From Chromobacterium alticapitis (GTDB lineage Bacteria; Pseudomonadota; Gammaproteobacteria; Burkholderiales; Chromobacteriaceae), in NCBI RefSeq assembly GCF_002924365.1, contig NZ_PQWB01000078.1, forward strand, positions 1-32,238: a DNA stretch of 32,238 bases, read 5' to 3'. Within the stretch, counting starts at the first letter, position 1; each line of letters begins with the position of its first letter. Made by a program: the position numbers and the translations under genes. Below the pieces are notes generated by a model, which saw nothing but the letters and a program-made list of their open reading frames with translations, made no database searches and was not told where the DNA came from. Below are positions 1 to 8,559 of this stretch, piece by piece.

Positions 1-136
1 CAGCGTGGCCGTGCAAGATCCGCGACAAGGCGGCCCGGGTCACTCCCAGCTTACGGGCAGCTTCCGTCACGCTGATGCCTTCCAGCCATTCTTGCAACAC
101 CTCGCCTGGGTGTGCAGGGTTGTACATGCTGCTCAT
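1..136 (-). CDS. higA: HigA-family antitoxin, N-terminal part (runs off the window)
   Basis: Reading the minus strand from an ATG at 136 gives [20 protein letters not shown] followed by a helix-turn-helix that reads [21 protein letters not shown]. The NPAHPGE(V/I)L start is the signature of the HigA/VapI addiction-module antidote family (Xre-type HTH). Members bind and neutralise a HigB mRNA interferase and repress their own operon. An AGGAG Shine-Dalgarno lies about 10 bases before the ATG; a second ATG at 127 is an alternative start. Only 45 codons are inside the window, so whether the gene is intact cannot be judged. A higB toxin gene normally sits just upstream of higA. The bases upstream here (137-467) do not encode a recognisable HigB, so this is either an orphan antitoxin or part of a rearranged module. 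Confidence 0.8.
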   Translation of the reverse strand, partial: MSSMYNPAHPGEVLQEWLEGISVTEAARKLGVTRAALSRILHGHA

Positions 137-467
137 GCTGAAAACTCCTAGCAATAACCTTGACTGCTCCGAGTCTAGTAAAGCATGCGAGCTCCCGCCT
201 GGTTAGACCGTGCTTGAGGGTTTCGTGCTTGGAAAATATTTTGCTTTCTAGCGCACCAAATCGCTTCATATTGGCAGACGACAACCATTCATGACAAAAT
301 CCTAAAAAGACTATCATCTATCAAGACTCACCCCTAACAATTGCGAGACCAGCTAGAAGTTGCAGGAGATACCGCTTTTAGTTCTCACCATAGAAACCCG
401 ACTTCCTAGCAAAAATTCAGAACCTAGCATCCACACCAAGCCCAACCGGGTACCCTGAGGAGGCTCA
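137..467. other. Intergenic region between higA and the OLD-nuclease operon
   Basis: These 331 bases separate two divergent genes and must hold both promoters. An open frame on the minus strand exists here but its product resembles no HigB or other family I recognise, and it overlaps higA. The only clear signal is a GAGGAGG ribosome-binding site at 457-463 serving the gene at 468. I see no RNA gene and no repeat. Confidence 0.5.
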
Positions 468-2417
468 ATGGCCGTCGTGAATCGTTCCAAGCTAGTGCGC
501 ATCACAGTACGCAATATTGGCTGTATCGGCAATGACGGGGTCGAAATCGAACTAGACAACGTGGTCTGCTTAGTCGGCAAAAACAATGCCGGCAAATCCA
601 CCATCTTGCGCGCGTATGAGCTAGCCAAAGGCTCAGCCGCCTTCGACCTAGCGAAGGATCGCTGCCAATACGCTCCTGAAGACCAGCCATCTGAAGTATT
701 GCTCGAGGTGCATATACCAGAGGGCATTGGAAATGTCGATGCCAAATGGAAAACTGAGAAAAATGGCCTACTGATCGTCAAAAGCCGATGGCAGTGGACA
801 GGCCCAAGCTACCAGAAGGTACGCACGACTTGGGACCCAACAGGTGGACCCGATGGTGACGGAGCATGGGCCGATGAAGGGAAAGCCGGAGGCGCAGATC
901 CCGTTTTCAACTCCAGGTTGCCACGTCCTCTACGCATTGGCTCGCTAGATGATGCCGCGAAGACCGAGGAGATGCTACTAGCCCTCGCTCTAGGGCCACT
1001 TCTTGCAGACCTCGAGAAGGAGCGCATCAACCCGGAATCCGATCTCTCCAAGGCGATCTCCAGCGTATCTGATCACCTTAACATTCTTAGCGACGCACAC
1101 GAAGAGCATTTCAATACCATCGCTAGCCGTGTCGCGACTGGCTTCAAGGGCGTGTTCCCTCAACTGGACGTCAGACTAAAGATTGGTGCGTCCCCATTGG
1201 TCCCGAAGCTTGGTGATCTGATTAAAGGAGGATCAAGCCTCAAAGTCCAAGATGGTGCCGCCGAAACAGCGCTTGTCCAGCAGGGTACGGGTGCCCGACG
1301 CGCACTCTTCTGGTCAATGCTTCAAGTTCACAACGAGTTGTCGCGAGACAAAGAAGTCCGACAGGACTACCGGAAGCGACTCGAGAAAGAGATTGGCGAA
1401 GCTGAGAAAAAACAAGGGAAAGCGAAGGAAGCAGACAAGCCCGCTCTGGACGAAGTTGTCGCCACACTCAAAGCTCAGCTTGACTCCCTCGATGGAGGAG
1501 CGCCAATTCCAGACAGCCCTGACGATCCAGCTTTTCCTGGCTACCTACTGCTGATCGACGAGCCAGAGAATGCGCTACATCCAATGGCAGCACGAGCAGC
1601 ACAGCGCCATCTGTATGAGTTAGCAGAAAGCCCCGATTGGCAGGTCATTATGACAACCCATTCTCCCCACTTCATCAATCCGTTCCTGGATCACACCACC
1701 ATCGTACGTCTCGAACGTGTTGGGGATAACGAAGCGGCCCCCGTCACACCCAAGACGTACCGGTCCGATTTGATAGAGTTTGAAGCTGACGACAAGGAAC
1801 GCCTCCAAGCTCTACAGCACATCGACCCCAGCTTCTCAGAAGTGTTCTTCGGGTCTTATCCAGTGTTGGTCGAAGGCGATACAGAGCACGCAGTTTTCAT
1901 GTCATCAATCCTTGAGCGTCAGCATGGGCTGATGGATCGAGTCACGGTCATTCGCTCACGGGGAAAGGCAACTCTGGTACCACTCATCAAAGTGATGACG
2001 CACTTCAAGATCGACTTCGGTATCGTTCACGATATTGACTCGCCATTCAAGAGGAACGGAGACAAGAACGGCATGTGGACCGAGAACGAAAAGATCCACA
2101 ATGCAATCCTGAATGCCCGCGCAGTCGATCTTGCAGCTCGCCACAGGATCAGCATCCCAGACTTTGAAAGGTTCCTTGGCGGAGAAGAAGAGTCCAAAAA
2201 CAAACCTTTAAATGCTTACCTTACCGTGGCAAAAGATGATGCACTGGCTCTGCGTGTGCAAGAGCTGATCACAGCCCTCCTAACATCAGAACAGCATGAA
2301 CCTTTTCCCGATGGAACCCTAGGGGAAGGAGGCTACTTACCCTGGCTCAACACAGTCATTCAAGCGTGGGCTATGGAAAATGGGAGAGCTGAGGAAATAC
2401 GATTTAAGGGGCCATAA
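468..2417 (+). CDS. OLD-family ATP-dependent nuclease (AAA/ABC ATPase plus Toprim)
   Basis: The 649-residue protein has an SMC/OLD-type ATPase fused to a Toprim nuclease domain. Walker A is GKNNAGKST at residues 37-45, a signature-like segment QGTGARRALFWSM lies near residue 270, Walker B is LLLIDEPE around 360-367, and the H-loop is THSPHF with H398. The Toprim part follows at about 455-600, with VLVEGDTEH (E469) and HDID (D522, D524). This is the layout of OLD nucleases of phage P2 and of GajA from Gabija, which cut DNA and take part in phage defence. No UvrD-like GajB helicase is next to it, so this is not a canonical Gabija locus. The start is set by GAGGAGG at 457-463. The gene is 21 bases upstream of a small gene and a membrane-protein gene, probably one operon. 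Confidence 0.85.
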   Translation: MAVVNRSKLVRITVRNIGCIGNDGVEIELDNVVCLVGKNNAGKSTILRAYELAKGSAAFDLAKDRCQYAPEDQPSEVLLEVHIPEGIGNVDAKWKTEKNGLLIVKSRWQWTGPSYQKVRTTWDPTGGPDGDGAWADEGKAGGADPVFNSRLPRPLRIGSLDDAAKTEEMLLALALGPLLADLEKERINPESDLSKAISSVSDHLNILSDAHEEHFNTIASRVATGFKGVFPQLDVRLKIGASPLVPKLGDLIKGGSSLKVQDGAAETALVQQGTGARRALFWSMLQVHNELSRDKEVRQDYRKRLEKEIGEAEKKQGKAKEADKPALDEVVATLKAQLDSLDGGAPIPDSPDDPAFPGYLLLIDEPENALHPMAARAAQRHLYELAESPDWQVIMTTHSPHFINPFLDHTTIVRLERVGDNEAAPVTPKTYRSDLIEFEADDKERLQALQHIDPSFSEVFFGSYPVLVEGDTEHAVFMSSILERQHGLMDRVTVIRSRGKATLVPLIKVMTHFKIDFGIVHDIDSPFKRNGDKNGMWTENEKIHNAILNARAVDLAARHRISIPDFERFLGGEEESKNKPLNAYLTVAKDDALALRVQELITALLTSEQHEPFPDGTLGEGGYLPWLNTVIQAWAMENGRAEEIRFKGP

Positions 2418-2438
2418 GCGCCTGAGATAGAGTTCCAC

Positions 2439-2738
2439 ATGGCAATTACCAAAGAGTGTCTGAGTCAAAATCTGGCGATCCTAGCATCGGCGTGCTCGCC
2501 CTACATTTACACATCAATAAAATCTGAATTTGAATTTGGGCATCAGAATAACAAGACACCGCTCGACCAGCGGAAGAATTTGGGTATAACGGAACATGTA
2601 TTGAATCAGCAACTCAACCATCTTGATTCACTTACAGCCATGCCTTACGACAACATTGCCATTGATTGCGACGGCCGACATTTCCAGCCTACCGATCTAA
2701 TCGGATATATTTTTATTCATCAAGCGAGAAAAATATGA
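2439..2738 (+). CDS. Hypothetical protein, 99 aa, in the OLD-nuclease operon
   Basis: I do not recognise this protein. It is 99 residues, starts MAITKECLSQ and ends GYIFIHQARKI, with no signal peptide, clear membrane helix or known motif. Support for it being real comes from context. It begins 21 bases after the OLD-family nuclease gene, on the same strand, and its TGA overlaps the ATG of the following membrane-protein gene in an ATGA arrangement (2735-2738), which is typical of translational coupling. The Shine-Dalgarno before the ATG is weak. It is more AT-rich than the nuclease gene, like the gene after it. Confidence 0.6.
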   Translation: MAITKECLSQNLAILASACSPYIYTSIKSEFEFGHQNNKTPLDQRKNLGITEHVLNQQLNHLDSLTAMPYDNIAIDCDGRHFQPTDLIGYIFIHQARKI

Positions 2739-3436
2739 CCCCCAGCATGACAAATGAATTTCAACAAAAAACAAACGAAGCATTCTCCATTATCGAAAAA
2801 ATTATGGAGAAAAATCCACCACAACCGCCCATGAACAAGCATGAGGAATTTCTAGAAGGCCTTAGAAAAAAGATTCTCTCCCATGCTATTTCCGGCTTTA
2901 TCGTCATGCTAATCTTTGCTGGAGCAGCATACCTTTTCCCCATCAGTGAGCTACTCAATACTACCTTCACGCTTAGTTTGTTAGTACAGCTAACGGGCCT
3001 AGTCCTCCAACTAATAGTAATTGGCTCAATAATACCATTTGCTTGGGAAATGATAAAAAAACCGCACGCACAATTTCTACGTCTAGTAAAGAGAACATAC
3101 AACTTCGATATAGAACATGTAGAGCTGCTATCAAAATGTGACCCTGCCACTTTAAGCCACCTCCTTATTCATTACAAAAACCAGCGTACAGCACTTGAAA
3201 AACGAAGCTCACTTATTTCAGGATCAGTTGAGAAAATTGGCTTCATGCCGGCCATATCCAGCTTAGTTGTTTTATATCTTAGCCTAACAAAATTCCCCAT
3301 TATTCAAAACTGGATAAATTCTTTAGTGTTTTTATTACTTGCATTCTATTGCTTAAATATTTCAATTTTTGCAATGCTACAAAAACAAGACAGAGTTATT
3401 TCCCTTCTTGAATACAGCATAAGCTCTCGCTCCTAG
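2735..3436 (+). CDS. Four-helix membrane protein, 233 aa, possible membrane effector
   Basis: The start is placed at ATG 2735 because it overlaps the stop of the upstream gene (ATGA); the frame stays open further upstream but only in the body of that gene. The N-terminal 45 residues are charged and cytosolic-looking. Hydrophobic helices follow at about 51-69, 80-105, 169-188 and 194-215, giving two hairpins separated by a basic, helical loop (about 106-165). No family is recognised. Multi-helix membrane proteins in operons with DNA-sensing or nucleotide-driven nucleases are often abortive-infection effectors, so a role in membrane damage triggered by the OLD-type protein is a reasonable inference but nothing more. 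The gene is AT-rich compared with its neighbours. Confidence 0.7.
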   Translation: MTPSMTNEFQQKTNEAFSIIEKIMEKNPPQPPMNKHEEFLEGLRKKILSHAISGFIVMLIFAGAAYLFPISELLNTTFTLSLLVQLTGLVLQLIVIGSIIPFAWEMIKKPHAQFLRLVKRTYNFDIEHVELLSKCDPATLSHLLIHYKNQRTALEKRSSLISGSVEKIGFMPAISSLVVLYLSLTKFPIIQNWINSLVFLLLAFYCLNISIFAMLQKQDRVISLLEYSISSRS

Positions 3437-3585
3437 CCTATTAATTAATGCAACTGAACAGACCGCATCGACCCGAAGCGGGCGTCCACGCCCGTAACTG
3501 ACTCCCCTGAAAGCAGTCGTTATTGCCTCCACTGCGCCGTCAGAGCCAGAATTCGCCAGCAGCTGAGTTTTCACAAGGAGGTCTC

Positions 3586-6500
3586 GTGGGTAGAAAGTCC
3601 AGAGAGAAGCGCGAGCGTCGACTTGCCAAGAGTGTAGAGAATTCTGATTTGCTACTTCGCCAGATGATCAGCTTACACAACCATTTTGGCGAACGCACAC
3701 AGGTGAAGGACACCTTCCTCGCCCAAGTGAGGGAGGCCCGTGCACTCCTCCGCCAGTACGACGCCGCAGACGTAGCGCTTGCGATTGGCGTGTCCGAACT
3801 CTGGCCGGCGAATGCAGGCAGTCAGGTCAAACATGCATTCGTCTGGTGCGTATTCCTGGACACCCCGCTCGAGGACCGAGGCGGTAGAAGAATCGAGAGC
3901 TATACCGACTTCCAACAGTTTATTGAAGCTCTTTATGCGACCTTACCCCACTTTTCAACACTTGAAGACTTCTCTCCTGAAGCGGATTGGGGACAGATCA
4001 GGGCGGACCTCGGCGGCCGGTTCGTACCAGTTTTCTATGGTAGTAGCATCGAGCGAGTGCCGGACTTCATTGAGGCCTTTCGAATCACATATGCTGATGT
4101 GCCCGACGCCCTGGCTCAGATGGACTTGGTCGTCGCGCTGCAGGCACTGATCATTGAAGCTATTCCACACCTCGCGCAGTCCGCTGTCGTCGATGCGGAA
4201 TGTGGCCACGTAGAGCTTCCCCCAGAAGATTTCTGGCTCCCGTGCACGGACGCTCTGCAAAACATCGATCAACAGAGTGCTGCCTGGCGCCGACGCGCGG
4301 GAAGCTCTCTCGACGGGCAAGTCGGTGGCTATAAAGCGCCGCTGACGTGGGACTCGTTCGGCAACGCAGCATTCACTGGCGATGCAGTTCCCTTCTTGGG
4401 CGTCAACATCACCGGGACCTGGTATCCGATGGCGGTACGAAGTGCTCCGGGAACGGTCGTCGACCATTGGGCAAAGAAGAACGCATCTGGTGTTAGTGCT
4501 GAGGTGCACCGAAGGCTGGGCAGGTATGTCTTCGAGCGCTTTGACAACACGCTGCCAGGCCCGGTGATGTTGGTTCTCGACAGCGACGTGTGCAGAGAGC
4601 TTCCCATCAGCAGCGTGACTTCCACGGCGACAGGTGTGTATCTTATTTGCGCTTGCGATCATGAACTACTCGACAAGCAGTCAGTGATCGCAGCCACCGT
4701 TCTTGCTAAGGCCCAGCAGGTAAAAAACATTCGCTTTAAGATTGTTGAAGGTCCAGAGGTCCTGCTCTCGAAGGATGGCATCAATGGCCCATCAACCGAT
4801 GAGCTTCACATCATCCTAGTGCCTACTTTGGCGGCTACCTCGGCGGGGCTCCTCAACCTTCCTGACGAACCGTTGCGACTCCTGCCGCTTGCGGATTTCA
4901 TCACCATATTCGACGGCCTTCAGACTCTGGAGGATCTACAGCGCTATTGGACTTTTTGCGATCGACACCAGTCGACCCTGACTCCCTTCTCCCGCGGTCC
5001 TGCCGATCTGTTCGCCTCATTCAACGACGCGGACGAGGTTCTGGTTGATGGCGCCGTCGAACCAACGATGATCAGCCTTGACCCGAGTTGGGGAACCTCA
5101 TCGAGATTCAAAACACTCGCTGAGTTCTGGTCGAGGGCCCCTCGCGTCTTTCCTGACCATACATCTGCATGGCGACTGAGCGAAGGGACCGAAGGCGTCA
5201 TCGTAATGAGCTCGCGCAGCAGCAAGGTCATCGCCTACTCCACTCTCGTCGGCGATTGCACCGTTCAAGCCTTGCTGGAAATCAAGGACGATCTGGCTCT
5301 GGAAGATGGGCGCATGGTCGATCTGTTCATCCAGATCCTCGCTGATAGCTCTTTCAGGTGCCGTGGGCTACTGGCTGACGCACCGCTGTTCCAGTTGGAC
5401 CATCTTCTGTTTGTCTGCAAACGCGGTGCGTCCAACACCATCATCGGAGATGACGAAGCGAACTCTGGCGCGCCTAAGAATGCAGGCCCGGTCGTAACTA
5501 CCGCCAAAGGAAGCTTCGGCAGAACTGCAGTCATTCATTTTGATATCAATGTTCGTGCGGTGCTCGCAGGTTTGAGCGACGCTACCGATGGGAGTTTCGA
5601 GGTGCAGTGCCTTGTGGAGGCGATTCGCAAAAGCCACGACGCCCTTGGCATGTCGCTGCCAGAGGGGCTGGAGGGAGCGGTTCTTTCAACGTCGGGTGAG
5701 CTTGCGCGATACACGCTGCGGGTTGCCAATCGGCGCGTCGACGTTCCCGACCACCCATCAGTGATCATTCCGAGGATGTCGGACTACAAACTGGCTCGTA
5801 AGCAACTCGCTGAAGTGATTCGAGACCAGGGTTTGGCACCAGGCCAATACACGCTGTCGGAGGCCAAAGAGAAGATTGACCTAGCCAGCGCCCAGTTCAG
5901 GCTTCGCATCGAAGGGCGACTCGCTCAGCTTGACCGCCTTCAGCTGATTCGAGCTTGCATCGAACAGCACGATGCGCTTCTAGCGACCGAGCGAGAGCGG
6001 ATTGAAAGAGCCCGCCAAAGCCTGTCGCACGAGGTGGACTACGACCGAGTCGACGCTATTGAAGAGGCGCGCCAGCAGTACGGCACTGTAGCTCGTCACT
6101 ATCGATATCTGCTGGAGAAGGCCATTAGCAGCCAGGTATCTGGACCCAGCGAGGTTACTCCCGATGTGCTGCGCGAACTGGTAGGCCGAGTTGACTGGCT
6201 CATGTCGCTTGCCGGAGCGAGCGACGTCCTCCACAACGGGGTCGATGTTGCAGGTATCACCATCGACGATTCGTTTATCCCGGAGATCTTCTACTCCGAC
6301 GGTTCCAACGACCGGGAAGCTCGGTTCGCACGTGAGTACGCCAAGACACGTCTTGGTCTGGGTGAAAACCGCAAGGACGTGGTTGAGGGAGAATCGGCGG
6401 CCTTGTTAGAGTCAGCCGATTTCAATAACGCTTTTGAGACCGACCTTGGGTTCAACCCGTCGGACCTGTTCACGTCTATATCCGTGCTGGCCCAAGCTCA

Positions 6501-7386
6501 GCGCCGCGGTTTCGCCAAGGAGCTTTCGCTTTCCTACGGCGCCAGCCCAGACAAGCTGGCAGAGAAGCTTGCTTCCGATATCAAGGACCTTGGAAAAGAG
6601 AAGGCCGAGCGCATCGTTGCATTCCTGACCCTCTCAGAGACCGGGCTTCTACACCTCGCAGGCCGGGACGTTCAAGAGGTGGAGGTGCCCTACTGGGAGC
6701 ACAGCAAGCGAGCTCACCGATACGCCATCCGGCCACTTGTGCGGGTCGGTGATGAGTTGCGCTGGGGAGCGGAGGCGGCGAGTCGCTGCATGTTCAATTG
6801 GATGTCGTCGGTACGCGATGGCTACCTGCCTGCCGATTTCGGTTGGCCCAACATCGAACAGGCTGTTCGGCGAGTAAAGGCTAGCATCGAGAAGCGGCTG
6901 GAGCTCCACAGTGAAGAAATATTTTCTCGGCATGCTCCATTTGTCGCGCGGGGCATCGACTTCTACCGGAGGTTTCAAGCCGAAGGATTCGAAGATGTTG
7001 GCGATTTCGACGTCCTCGCGTATTGGCCTGACCACAACCTCTTGGTCGCGGTCGAGTGCAAGTACAACCAGCCGGCATACACAATGAAGGACAGTCGCCG
7101 GATGCGCGAAAAGATATTTGGGCGCAAGGAGGACGACAAGGGGCAGATCGGAAAGGTACTCCGCAGAGGTGCCTTTTTGGAGCGGCACCGAACCCGGATG
7201 CTGGAGCTTCTCGGATGGCCAAAGCCCGCCAGCGCTCCAGAACGCTATGTCGAGCTCTATGTCAGCAGGGACATCTACTACTGGATGGTTCACCCGCCCT
7301 ACCCTGTGCAGACCCACTTTGTAAGAATTTCAACTTTGGATTCTTGGCTGAAGACCGAACTCTTCATGATTGCTGACATGCCTTGA
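3586..7386 (+). CDS. Large protein of unknown family with C-terminal PD-(D/E)XK-type nuclease motif
   Basis: The start is taken as GTG 3586 because AAGGAGG at 3575-3581 stands just before it; the frame stays open back to 3523 without a comparable site. The product is 1266 residues. Residues 1-20 are very basic (GRKSREKRERR). A charged, probably coiled helical stretch lies at about 766-846. Near the C-terminus GDFDVLA followed by LLVAVECKY gives D1142, E1157 and K1159, the D-Xn-E-X-K arrangement of PD-(D/E)XK nucleases. I recognise no ATPase or helicase motif and cannot name a family for the first 1100 residues. It stands alone, 149 bases after the membrane-protein gene, with a strong terminator downstream (7591-7631). 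A nuclease role in defence is inferred from the motif and neighbourhood. Confidence 0.75.
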   Translation: MGRKSREKRERRLAKSVENSDLLLRQMISLHNHFGERTQVKDTFLAQVREARALLRQYDAADVALAIGVSELWPANAGSQVKHAFVWCVFLDTPLEDRGGRRIESYTDFQQFIEALYATLPHFSTLEDFSPEADWGQIRADLGGRFVPVFYGSSIERVPDFIEAFRITYADVPDALAQMDLVVALQALIIEAIPHLAQSAVVDAECGHVELPPEDFWLPCTDALQNIDQQSAAWRRRAGSSLDGQVGGYKAPLTWDSFGNAAFTGDAVPFLGVNITGTWYPMAVRSAPGTVVDHWAKKNASGVSAEVHRRLGRYVFERFDNTLPGPVMLVLDSDVCRELPISSVTSTATGVYLICACDHELLDKQSVIAATVLAKAQQVKNIRFKIVEGPEVLLSKDGINGPSTDELHIILVPTLAATSAGLLNLPDEPLRLLPLADFITIFDGLQTLEDLQRYWTFCDRHQSTLTPFSRGPADLFASFNDADEVLVDGAVEPTMISLDPSWGTSSRFKTLAEFWSRAPRVFPDHTSAWRLSEGTEGVIVMSSRSSKVIAYSTLVGDCTVQALLEIKDDLALEDGRMVDLFIQILADSSFRCRGLLADAPLFQLDHLLFVCKRGASNTIIGDDEANSGAPKNAGPVVTTAKGSFGRTAVIHFDINVRAVLAGLSDATDGSFEVQCLVEAIRKSHDALGMSLPEGLEGAVLSTSGELARYTLRVANRRVDVPDHPSVIIPRMSDYKLARKQLAEVIRDQGLAPGQYTLSEAKEKIDLASAQFRLRIEGRLAQLDRLQLIRACIEQHDALLATERERIERARQSLSHEVDYDRVDAIEEARQQYGTVARHYRYLLEKAISSQVSGPSEVTPDVLRELVGRVDWLMSLAGASDVLHNGVDVAGITIDDSFIPEIFYSDGSNDREARFAREYAKTRLGLGENRKDVVEGESAALLESADFNNAFETDLGFNPSDLFTSISVLAQAQRRGFAKELSLSYGASPDKLAEKLASDIKDLGKEKAERIVAFLTLSETGLLHLAGRDVQEVEVPYWEHSKRAHRYAIRPLVRVGDELRWGAEAASRCMFNWMSSVRDGYLPADFGWPNIEQAVRRVKASIEKRLELHSEEIFSRHAPFVARGIDFYRRFQAEGFEDVGDFDVLAYWPDHNLLVAVECKYNQPAYTMKDSRRMREKIFGRKEDDKGQIGKVLRRGAFLERHRTRMLELLGWPKPASAPERYVELYVSRDIYYWMVHPPYPVQTHFVRISTLDSWLKTELFMIADMP

Positions 7387-7572
7387 GCCTTTCGAATCAG
7401 GTAGAGCGGTAGCCATAGGTTTCCTTTAACAAGATGCAACCATTCCAGACATCAGTCATACATGGTAACTTTTTGCGGCCACTTCAGAGTTCGGGACATT
7501 TTGACCAACAGATTTTGTCAACAACTGCGCAGAAAAGTTAGTTTTTTGCAGGAACTCTGCACCTGATCAGTC
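7387..7572. other. Intergenic region rich in short repeats
   Basis: No gene is visible. Several short repeats lie here: TGGTAACTTTTTGCGG at 7463-7478, TGTCAACAACTGCG at 7516-7529, CAGAGTTC at 7485-7492 with its inverse GAACTCTG at 7552-7559, and AGAAAAGTTAGT at 7531-7542 with its inverse ACTAACTTTTCT at 7629-7640. The density of repeats is higher than in the other gaps of this window and could mark a recombination or transposon border. Confidence 0.5.
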
Positions 7573-8559
7573 TTGCTACACCGACAAGAAAGTGAAAAAA
7601 GCCTTACCAGACAAGGGAGGCTTTTTTCACTAACTTTTCTTCCCTACATTTCAGCTCAGGACTCCAATATCCAGGGAATCTTCAACAAGGCGGCTAACGA
7701 GTTGACGTGGCAGCTTGGCGATCCTCCCCCGAGCTATGTGTTCTCGGAGCAAGAACTGGGCATGGACCAGCGATCACTCCTGAAAAACGTCTACCGCGAC
7801 CAAATCACGCCAGCCAACCTGACGGCAGTCTTTGAGGCAGCGCGCATCCAGGCATACGCAAAGCGGTTGCTCACCGCGCTGCTGCTGGATGTGTGGTCGA
7901 GAAAGCTGCAGGCGTTGATCCATCTCGCTCCAGGTCCGCTTCCGCTTGCGGAGCGTCAACATCTGTGCGCCGGCATCGTGTCGCTTCGCAACCACCTGGC
8001 AGATGCGGCGGGGCCGGAGATCGACTTCATCGATGCGCTCCTCGATCGGTTCGGCCGCGCCTGTAAGTTGCTGCGTGACGGCCAAATCGAACTCCCCAAT
8101 GTCAGGTTTGAGCCGATTACGAATGATGTCGTGACGGCCCTCCCGGGCAATCCCGCCTTGGGGGCCCTCGGGTTACGCGAGGCGGCCGTTGCACTTGGCC
8201 TGGTGGGAATGGGCTTGAGCCGCGATGACTGGACCGTGGAAGCCGAGGCTTTGGACAGGGAATCGGGGGTGCTGGCAGTCACCGGAAAAGGTGCAGCAGC
8301 GGCTCGCACCAAGGTGTACCTGACGGCCAGCGCGGCAGGCGCCGCGCTGCTTCGCAGCGAGGGCCACCTAGTGGAAACAGAAGGCCCCCTCTTGATCCAG
8401 TCTCAGAAGCTGGCGGTGCCAATGACTCGATCCCCAAGGGGGGCCGCAGGGCGAACCGGGTTACCGAAGGTGCGCGAGGTCAGCATATCGACCCTGCTGC
8501 AGACCACCACCACCACTGACGAGCTGTATGAAGCATTCCGACAGGAGCTTGCGCTATGA
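7573..8559 (+). CDS. First gene of an ABC-ATPase three-gene cassette, unknown function, start uncertain
   Basis: The reading frame is open from a TTG at 7573 and encodes up to 328 residues; it ends with an ATGA overlap onto the next gene. I do not recognise the family. It is soluble and helical, with no visible nuclease triad. The first 20 or so codons run through the terminator hairpin at 7591-7631 and no ribosome-binding site precedes 7573, so translation probably starts later. Candidates are GTG 7738 or ATG 7762, yet residues before these (SNIQGIFNKAANELTWQLG) look like genuine protein. An original start lost by recombination at the border is therefore possible. Its place before a middle component and an SMC-like ATPase suggests the effector or sensor part of an ABC-three-component or Lamassu-like system. 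Confidence 0.65.
   Translation: MLHRQESEKSLTRQGRLFSLTFLPYISAQDSNIQGIFNKAANELTWQLGDPPPSYVFSEQELGMDQRSLLKNVYRDQITPANLTAVFEAARIQAYAKRLLTALLLDVWSRKLQALIHLAPGPLPLAERQHLCAGIVSLRNHLADAAGPEIDFIDALLDRFGRACKLLRDGQIELPNVRFEPITNDVVTALPGNPALGALGLREAAVALGLVGMGLSRDDWTVEAEALDRESGVLAVTGKGAAAARTKVYLTASAAGAALLRSEGHLVETEGPLLIQSQKLAVPMTRSPRGAAGRTGLPKVREVSISTLLQTTTTTDELYEAFRQELAL
7591..7631. terminator. Strong, probably bidirectional Rho-independent terminator
   Basis: A 14-bp perfect inverted repeat, AGTGAAAAAAGCCT (7591-7604) and AGGCTTTTTTCACT (7618-7631), encloses a 13-base spacer that can pair further at its ends (CCTT with AAGG). The A-run on one side and the T-run on the other allow termination in both directions. 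It fits the end of the large nuclease gene that stops at 7386. It also lies inside the open frame of the next gene, which argues that the true start of that gene is downstream. Confidence 0.75.

Noticed and set aside
51-317. Minus-strand frame upstream of higA as a possible HigB toxin
   Set aside because: It overlaps the higA start extensively and its sequence lacks the HigB/RelE pattern; no conserved residues of that toxin family were recognised.
468-2417. Gabija (GajA-GajB)
   Set aside because: The nuclease has the GajA-like ATPase-Toprim layout, but no UvrD-like helicase gene follows; the downstream genes encode a small protein and a membrane protein.
3377-3574. Minus-strand frame between the membrane-protein gene and the large nuclease gene
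   Set aside because: It overlaps the end of the membrane-protein gene, and the gap looks like decayed intergenic sequence without a start signal.
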